Source: Chromera velia (lineage: Eukaryota > Sar > Chromeraceae). From it: a DNA stretch of 25,000 nt. The stretch spans positions 21,038 to 46,037 of the forward strand of contig JAHBMJ010001757.1 of assembly GCA_018398765.1 (NCBI GenBank). Direction: 5' to 3'. Below the pieces are notes generated by a model. It did not search any database. It was not told the DNA's origin and saw only the letters and a program-made list of their open reading frames with translations. Shown here piece by piece: positions 19,984-25,000 of the stretch. Position numbers and translations under genes: made by a program. How positions within the stretch are numbered: position 1 is the first letter of the stretch; every line of letters starts with the position of its first letter.

Positions 19984-21119
19984 CTAAAGCTCCTCAGGCA
20001 CGTCACTGAGCAGCTCGAAGAATTTCTGCACAGAACATTCCAGGAATGCTGCTCGATTGTTCTCCTGAAGACATTTTTTTCGCACTCCGAGAAGCAATGG
20101 ATCGATCAAGCACATAGAAGAGACGAACAGAAAGGTAGGTTTTGTCCTTGTTTTCGGTAGAGAGAGAGTACTCCTCAAAGCAGTGATTACGCCAGGGCAG
20201 GACCATTTGGTCAGGGGATGATTAAAGAGAACAGAACGAAAGAGAATGACAGAAACAGACAGATAACCACGCTATATTGGTTTTAACAAGCATCGGAAAA
20301 ATGGCTGCTGTGCGGAGGGAAATCCGGGACTTGCCACAAGCACGGAAGGAAGATACGTGGTGTGTTCGCTAATGCAAGCATTTCCGCATGTCTTGAATGT
20401 GTACATACATGTGTCACACATGTATGCATGGATGCAAACGCACACACACACACACACTCCATCAGACGAGGAAAGACAGAGATAGTTGATCCTGAGTGCC
20501 GTAGAGGAGCGCAAAAAACGAGAGAGAGGGCATTTGTCACACCATGCAGTGTCATTCCTCCGAGGGGGGACAAAAAGAGGAAGGGAAGACAGGAAGGACC
20601 CTAAAAGAAAATGGGTGCGTCTGGGTCTGAGAACACAACAAGAAGCAGTGAGGAGATTTATGCTGAATTCAATTCATCATTATCATCATAGCGATTCAAA
20701 AGAGAAAGAAGCAATCAATCTTCAGCGGAGAACGCAGAAAGAATCCCTGCAGGATGGATGATAAGACTGCATGGCTTCCTACCGGGGGTGCAGCGTGGCT
20801 GACTGAATATGCTCACCAAGCTACAGACTGAGTATTGACAGGAGAAAGACAGGCAGACAGGCTATATGTTTCTTCTTCTCCCTTCTTTCCTTCATGAACA
20901 CAGGCAGGCAGACAGACAGACAGACAGAAGGAACTGACATCCAGTTTTGCGACAATGCCTTCCGAGGCCGACACAAATGATGGTTTGTTGAACAGTTTGA
21001 TTTGAAGAGCGATCGCCTCCTTCTTGAATGCTTTGATCACCTCCCGTGACTCCACTTGCCTGTCGGGATCCCCTATCCCCTGCAGATAGATGGACAGACA
21101 GATAGACAGACAGACAGAC

Positions 21120-21156
<37 letters not shown>

Positions 21157-23368
21157 GCATTCATTCATTTCAACCGGGTCGTTCGTTTCTTTTCAGAATT
21201 ACAGTGTTTTTCTTCCCTCCATTCCTGCCGCCTCGATCCTGCTCTCGTTCTTTTTTCCCGTTTTTCTTTTTCTTCTTTTTTGCTCTTTCTGACAAACAAC
21301 AGACGGGCAGACGGACAGGGAAGGAGACCGTGAGCTCACGCATCTGTGGCAAGGAGGCAGAGCAGTGAAACTGAACAGTATGCGACGGCGATAAACCAAT
21401 CCTCGGGTCCTTCTATGAGGTCCCTGTGTGTGCGCGCGCGGGTCTCTGTCTGACCGCTTGTCTGGGGGCGAAAGTATGAGATAACGAAGCTTCATGGTAC
21501 AGAAAGAAGAAAGGGGTGTGAAAGGACAATGCGTTAAAGAGCAACAAAGAATTATCGCTCGGTCCGAACCGAGAGAAGAGGGAAGGAGGAGAGAAGGGAA
21601 CATGGCAAGAACCAGTTGCGTGGGAAGGAAGGAGACTGATTGATGATCATGTGCAGAGGGGAGAAGAAGAATCACGCATCAGATGGGAAATGAATTTGAA
21701 AAAACCAAACACTGACCAGACAGAGGTAATTGAGAATTTCGTCGCTTTTGAGAAGCTTCTCTTTCAAGAATTTCCTGCAGCACCACAACACCAGAAAGGC
21801 CCTCGCTCTTCCTCAGGACTGACGAATCGGAAAAGGGAAAAAAATACTAGTCTGTTGAAGGAGGGAATCGACGAGTCTCAAGACGGTCATTCATTTTTTC
21901 TTCGCCCTTCTAAGAACGGCCCCTATCAGGGTGCTCCCCTGTGGGAAAGTAAAGGATAGACATCCATCCATTCATCAATCCACTGGGTCCTTCTTTGTGT
22001 TTTTCTTCTTTTGTTCTGCCGCTATCAGCCGACCTCTGTGTCTCTCCTCTGCTCTGGAAAATGCTTCAAGGAGTTTCCTCCCCCACCCTTCTTTCTCGCC
22101 CTGTTCCGTTGCTGCCTTCTCTTTGTCTGAGCCTCGCCCTCTTTTTCTTCTTCTCTCTTCCCCCCCCCCTCACACAAAGACAGAAATGCGTCCAGACCCC
22201 CACACCCACCCGGTAGCTTTCCATTCATCTGCCGACGGCTCGTCTTGCCGTGCCTTCAGGTCCGCAGAAATTTTGGCTAATCTGTTGCGGGTCTGCACAC
22301 GCACACACACACACCACGCAACACACACACAGAGTGAGCGCGCGCGCGCGCGCGAGAGGGAGAGAGAGAGAGAGAGAGACGCAAGTCTACAACCACCCGC
22401 GCAAACATACCCACGAACATGACTAAGGCAGAAAAAAGACCGGTCTTCTCGGCTTCGTTCACAACAATTCCTGAAACTGAAAGTCTAAAGAGACGCCAGA
22501 GAGGGGCAAGAAAAGGCACTGCGGGGTGGAACTCCAACTGCTGCGTTCTCTTTCTCATCGTGAAAGAAGGGGCGGCATGTGTGCTTACCCCCTTTTTCCA
22601 AGATTAACACACTTACTCACGCACTCAGCCACACCGACACGGCCCGGCAACTGACTTCCGTGAGTTGTTGGAACTGCGTGATGGCCTGAGAAAATTCTGT
22701 CCCGGTTGACACGTCTGCCTCTGCAGTTGGGGGACGCAACAGAGACAGCAGAGGCGACTCCGACGAAGAGGAGGGGGTACCTCTTGAAAAGCCTCCTCCC
22801 CCCCCTAACCCTCCCAACAGAAAAATGAAACTACTGCCCCCAGCCAATGCGCCCATGGCAGACGCCACTGCAGATCTCCGGGAAGAAGGCACTCGCCTTT
22901 CCCCATTCCCCATGCCCCCCAATTCATGAGTTCCCTCTACTGCTCGTAACAAAGAGGTGTCCCGGATCGCGACACTCCGCAGAGACGGAGACGCAGACAG
23001 AAAATGCTGCTGCGTGCGACCTGATAGAGCCACATCTTGCCTGAAAGAAGAGGAAGAGGAAGGGCGCGACCGTACATCGACATGCATATGAGCACCGCCC
23101 CTCATACATTTTCACACGCGCGTTGACACAGAGAGAGCGCGAAGAGAAAACGGGGAAATTTCCCTGAGAAAGCACGATGAAGCAAGGGAATGAAAGGCAG
23201 GGAGAGAGAGAGACGGTGGAGCCGGATAGTTTACGGTCAGGAAGAAAAGCACTGTAGAAGCAGATACATTGGAAGCTAGGCGGGAGGCGAGGAGCAAAGG
23301 GAAAAGAGGAGCTTACCCTCTGGGATGGATGGGAGAGAAGGCTCCAGCGTCTTTGCATGCGGCTGCAT
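19984..23368 (-). CDS. Unrecognised small helical protein, possibly BAG-like, 6 exons
   Basis: Exons on the minus strand: 23368-23317, 22720-22656, 22292-22210, 21774-21717, 21079-20939, 20064-19984. Each join keeps frame and phase, giving 159 residues ending SDVPEEL. The family is not recognised with certainty. After a Pro-containing start (about 1-25) the rest reads as amphipathic helices: FSQAITQFQQL, NRLAKISADLKARQD, then KFLKEKLLKSDEILNYL, a GDPDRQ loop and REVIKAFKKEAIALQIKLF. The order 'LLK-D-I--L, loop, basic helix with K/R--A/V--L-' recalls helices 2 and 3 of BAG domains (Hsp70 nucleotide-exchange co-chaperones), but this is a weak resemblance by eye. The start ATG at 23368 overlaps an acceptor-like TATGCAG, so exon 1 could instead be internal. 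Intron 5 (874 nt) might hide a further exon, and its acceptor lacks a pyrimidine tract. Three donors are GTCAGT. The gene is divergent from DIM1. Confidence 0.62.
20439..20458. repeat. (CA)n microsatellite in intron 5 of the small helical-protein gene
   Basis: A short alternating CA run on the plus strand, GT in the sense of the gene. It lies mid-intron and does not adjoin a splice site. Confidence 0.9.
20900..20930 (-). repeat. (CTGT/CTGC)n repeat just inside the donor of exon 5
   Basis: On the plus strand this is GGCA followed by GACA units. In the sense of the gene it is a (CTGT)n/(CTGC)n tract starting about 8 nt after the GTCAGT donor at 20938. Together with 21080-21158 it means exon 5 is bracketed by the same repeat family. 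Confidence 0.9.
21080..21158 (-). repeat. (CTGT)n/(CTAT)n repeat running into the acceptor of exon 5
   Basis: On the plus strand GACA/GATA units extend over about 75 nt. In gene sense they form a CTGT/CTAT tract that ends in ATCTGCAG, the acceptor of exon 5 at 21079. The repeat supplies the whole polypyrimidine tract. Confidence 0.92.
22293..22379 (-). repeat. (CT)n(CG)n...(GT)n tract ending in GCAG acceptor of exon 3
   Basis: In gene sense: a CT-dinucleotide run, a CG run, then GT-rich sequence ending GTGTGCGTGTGCAG directly before exon 3 at 22292. This is the minus-strand counterpart of the composite acceptors at 5236-5288 and 15208-15269. Confidence 0.9.
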
Positions 23369-24134
23369 AAGAAAACAAAGGGAAGCAGGGGCAGCAGAAA
23401 AGGGATTCGGATTGAAGAAAGACTGCTTTGCGGAGATGGAGACCACGAATTCTATCGCAGGAAGGAGCAGGGGGGAGAAACGAGGAAGAAAGCAGGAAAG
23501 ACCGAGAGAGCACAAGTACCCACGCACCTAGAAGAGCGCAGAGGGCAAGAAGGAAAGTCATGCTCTCTCGGGAGCAGCAGCAGCGGCACCACAAAGCAAA
23601 TAAAACAAATTACTCTTAGGAAATGGACTCTCCCTCTTCACTCAGTCTGCGGACCAACGAACATGATCGTCACAAAGACGGCTGTACAATGGCGACCCCG
23701 GTATTAATACAACTGTACGCAGCCCACCTCACTGCTGCACGCAGGACATCGCCTACTTCTCTTCAGGCTGTCAGCTTCCTCACTGCATGATCGAGTCTGT
23801 CGATGTCTGTCGGAGACCGTGGGAGACGTACAAGAGGAGACGGCTAATCGAGACGGCCGGCCGGCCGGCCGGTGAAGCTATTAATACAAAGTCTCGCAGA
23901 CGGCCCCGCGGTGCCGCTGCATGCTTGCCCACTGCGTTGAAAAGCCTTTAATTTGGCTGGCCGGGATCTTCAATGCGTTAGCCGAATATTTCAGACTCAT
24001 AGCCGATTCTGTCTCTTGTCTGCATGCAATTAAACTTTCTGTCAACCACCCTCTTTGTAACTCCTGCACATGGCCGGGCTTCTTATGGTTTGCTCTATTG
24101 GCCTGAGAGCGCAAGAGTTGGCACTGTAGGCAAG
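23369..24134. promoter_or_regulatory. Shared divergent 5' region of the small helical-protein gene and DIM1
   Basis: These 766 bases lie between the two divergent start codons and should hold both promoters. Visible features are a short self-complementary (CCGG)n tract at 23854-23872, and TGCATGC words near 23918 and 24020. A possible upstream exon on the minus strand (ATG near 23594, donor GTGCGT) does not fit the phase of the next exon, so I did not include it. Confidence 0.5.
23854..23872. repeat. Self-complementary (CCGG)n tract
   Basis: CGGCCGGCCGGCCGGCCGG is a perfect 19-nt alternation of CCGG units between two divergent start codons. It is palindromic at every unit and rich in CpG. 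Confidence 0.95.
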
Positions 24135-25000
24135 ATGGCGATGCGACGGGAGAGAACGAATCATCGGAGCGATCCGATGTCGGGGGGGGGTGGGGGTGGG
24201 GGGGGTGCATTGGGACTTCAGTTGAACAAGAAGCTGGGACAGCATCTCCTCAAGAATCCAGGAATTGTTGAGAAGATTGTGAATGCATGTGACATCAAGT
24301 CAACCGACACGGTACTTGAAATCGGTCCCGGAACAGGCAACTTGACGATGAAGATTCTCCCTCTAGCAAAGCGCGTGGTGGCACTTGATATTGATGGGAG
24401 AATGGTTGCCGAAGTCAAGAAACGTGCGAATTCAGCAGGGTTCATGAACATCGAAGCGAGGGAGGGCGATGCCCTGAGAGCGTGCCTCGGAAGATTTGAT
24501 GTGTGCACCGGCAACATGCCGTATCAAATTTCGTCTCCTTTCATCTTCCGACTCCTTGCTCACCGGCCCCTATTCAAAACTGCAATTTTGATGTTCCAAA
24601 AGGAATTCTCGGAGAGACTCCTAGCCAAACCTGGAGACGACAAATACGGTCGCCTGGCGGTGAACACACAGTCAGTTTCTTCAGACCAGCGTCCCAGCTT
24701 TCTCGCTTGTCAGTTTCGTAAACTGTGTACGTCTCCGTCTCCTTTTTCTCAATATCCATCTGTCTGCAGGCTGTTCTGCAAGGTGACTGCAGTATGCAAA
24801 GTTTCGGCGGGATCTTTCAACCCCCCTCCTCAGGTCGACTCCATGGTGGTCAAGCTGGTCCCTCGAGACCCCCCCCTCCAGGTAGCTGTGGCTGCGTCTG
24901 TACGTCGAAGAAGATACTGTTCTTCTCTGGGCGGGTTGCCCGTTCATGCGCTTGTGTCTGCACAAGTGCGTGTATGTGCATTCATCTGACTGTTCCTGGC
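24135..25000 (+). CDS. DIM1: 18S rRNA dimethyladenosine transferase DIM1 (5' part; runs off right edge)
   Basis: Exons in the window are 24135-24670 and 24770-24881; the rest lies beyond the edge, since the second exon ends at a GTAGCT donor. About 216 residues are visible of the usual 300 or so. The enzyme dimethylates two adjacent adenines near the 3' end of 18S rRNA using S-adenosylmethionine and also helps pre-40S processing in the nucleolus. Motifs seen: LGQHLLKNP (34-42), SAM-binding motif I VLEIGPGTGNLT (60-71), acidic D85 after it, GDAL (111-114), catalytic NMPYQISSPF (127-136), AILMFQKEF, LAKPGDDKYGRL and FNPPPQVDSMVVKL. These match the eukaryotic DIM1/KsgA family closely. A run of eight glycines (17-24) precedes the core. 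The start at 24135 has a purine at -3 and G at +4. An in-frame ATG at 24024, with a stop just upstream at 24000, would add 37 residues. The first donor is GTCAGT. Confidence 0.95.

Noticed and set aside
20892..21164. Minus-strand Cys/Leu/Ser/Val repeat peptide
   Set aside because: Translation of the (CTGT)n tract; only the segment 21079-20939 in one frame looks like a real exon.
23313..23594. Minus-strand frame starting MWCRCCCSRESMTFLLALCA, resembling a signal peptide, followed by a GTGCGT donor
   Set aside because: Its phase at the donor does not match the downstream exon at 23368-23317, and the Cys run comes from a CTG/GCA-type repeat; not enough to call an exon.
1..25000. CRISPR array, bacterial operon or plasmid features
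   Set aside because: The tandem repeats are microsatellites without unique spacers, and the genes are intron-rich eukaryotic genes.

Overview
The window is nuclear DNA from an intron-rich eukaryote. Every gene I could build is split into short exons (many 40-120 nt) by introns that mostly end in TGCAG, and simple repeats are abundant. GC content is moderate, introns are pyrimidine-rich, and TGCATGC/TGCAG motifs recur. Together with the small exons this points to an alveolate, probably a coccidian-like apicomplexan or a chromerid relative. I cannot fix the genus from sequence alone. All gene models below were built by hand from reading frame, splice signals and phase agreement between exons, not from transcripts.

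Four genes have a recognisable family. (1) A plus-strand 12-exon gene (3057-8233) encodes a five-pass Golgi/endosomal Yip1-domain protein of the YIPF1/YIPF2 type with a WW domain at its N-terminus. (2) A minus-strand two-exon gene (11293-9455) encodes anamorsin/CIAPIN1, the Fe-S electron-transfer protein of cytosolic Fe-S assembly. (3) A plus-strand 20-exon gene (11766-18927) encodes eIF2A, the beta-propeller initiator-tRNA factor. (4) A plus-strand gene (24135 to beyond the right edge) encodes the 18S rRNA dimethyladenosine transferase DIM1. Two further minus-strand genes are supported mainly by exon structure: a six-exon gene for a 159-residue helical protein (23368-19984), and a poorly resolved gene running off the left edge (about 465 to 1).

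The layout alternates strands without exception: minus (left-edge gene), plus (WW-YIPF), minus (CIAPIN1), plus (eIF2A), minus (small helical protein), plus (DIM1). Head-to-head pairs share an intergenic region (about 0.47 kb for CIAPIN1/eIF2A and 0.77 kb for the helical protein/DIM1). Both tail-to-tail junctions (8234-9454 and 18928-19983) are filled by markedly AT-rich, gene-free islands quite unlike the rest of the window. The genes are housekeeping functions with no obvious shared pathway.

The most unusual signal is in the splicing. Of 38 introns whose donors I could place by reading frame, 13 begin GTCAGT and about 20 have a pyrimidine at intron position +3, where nearly all eukaryotes use a purine. 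Several donors are the first unit of a (GTCA)n or (GTGA)n tandem repeat. Many acceptors are the last unit of (CT)n(GT)n, (CTGT)n, (TGCC)n or (TGCA)n tracts, so microsatellites seem to grow out of, or to serve as, the splice sites.
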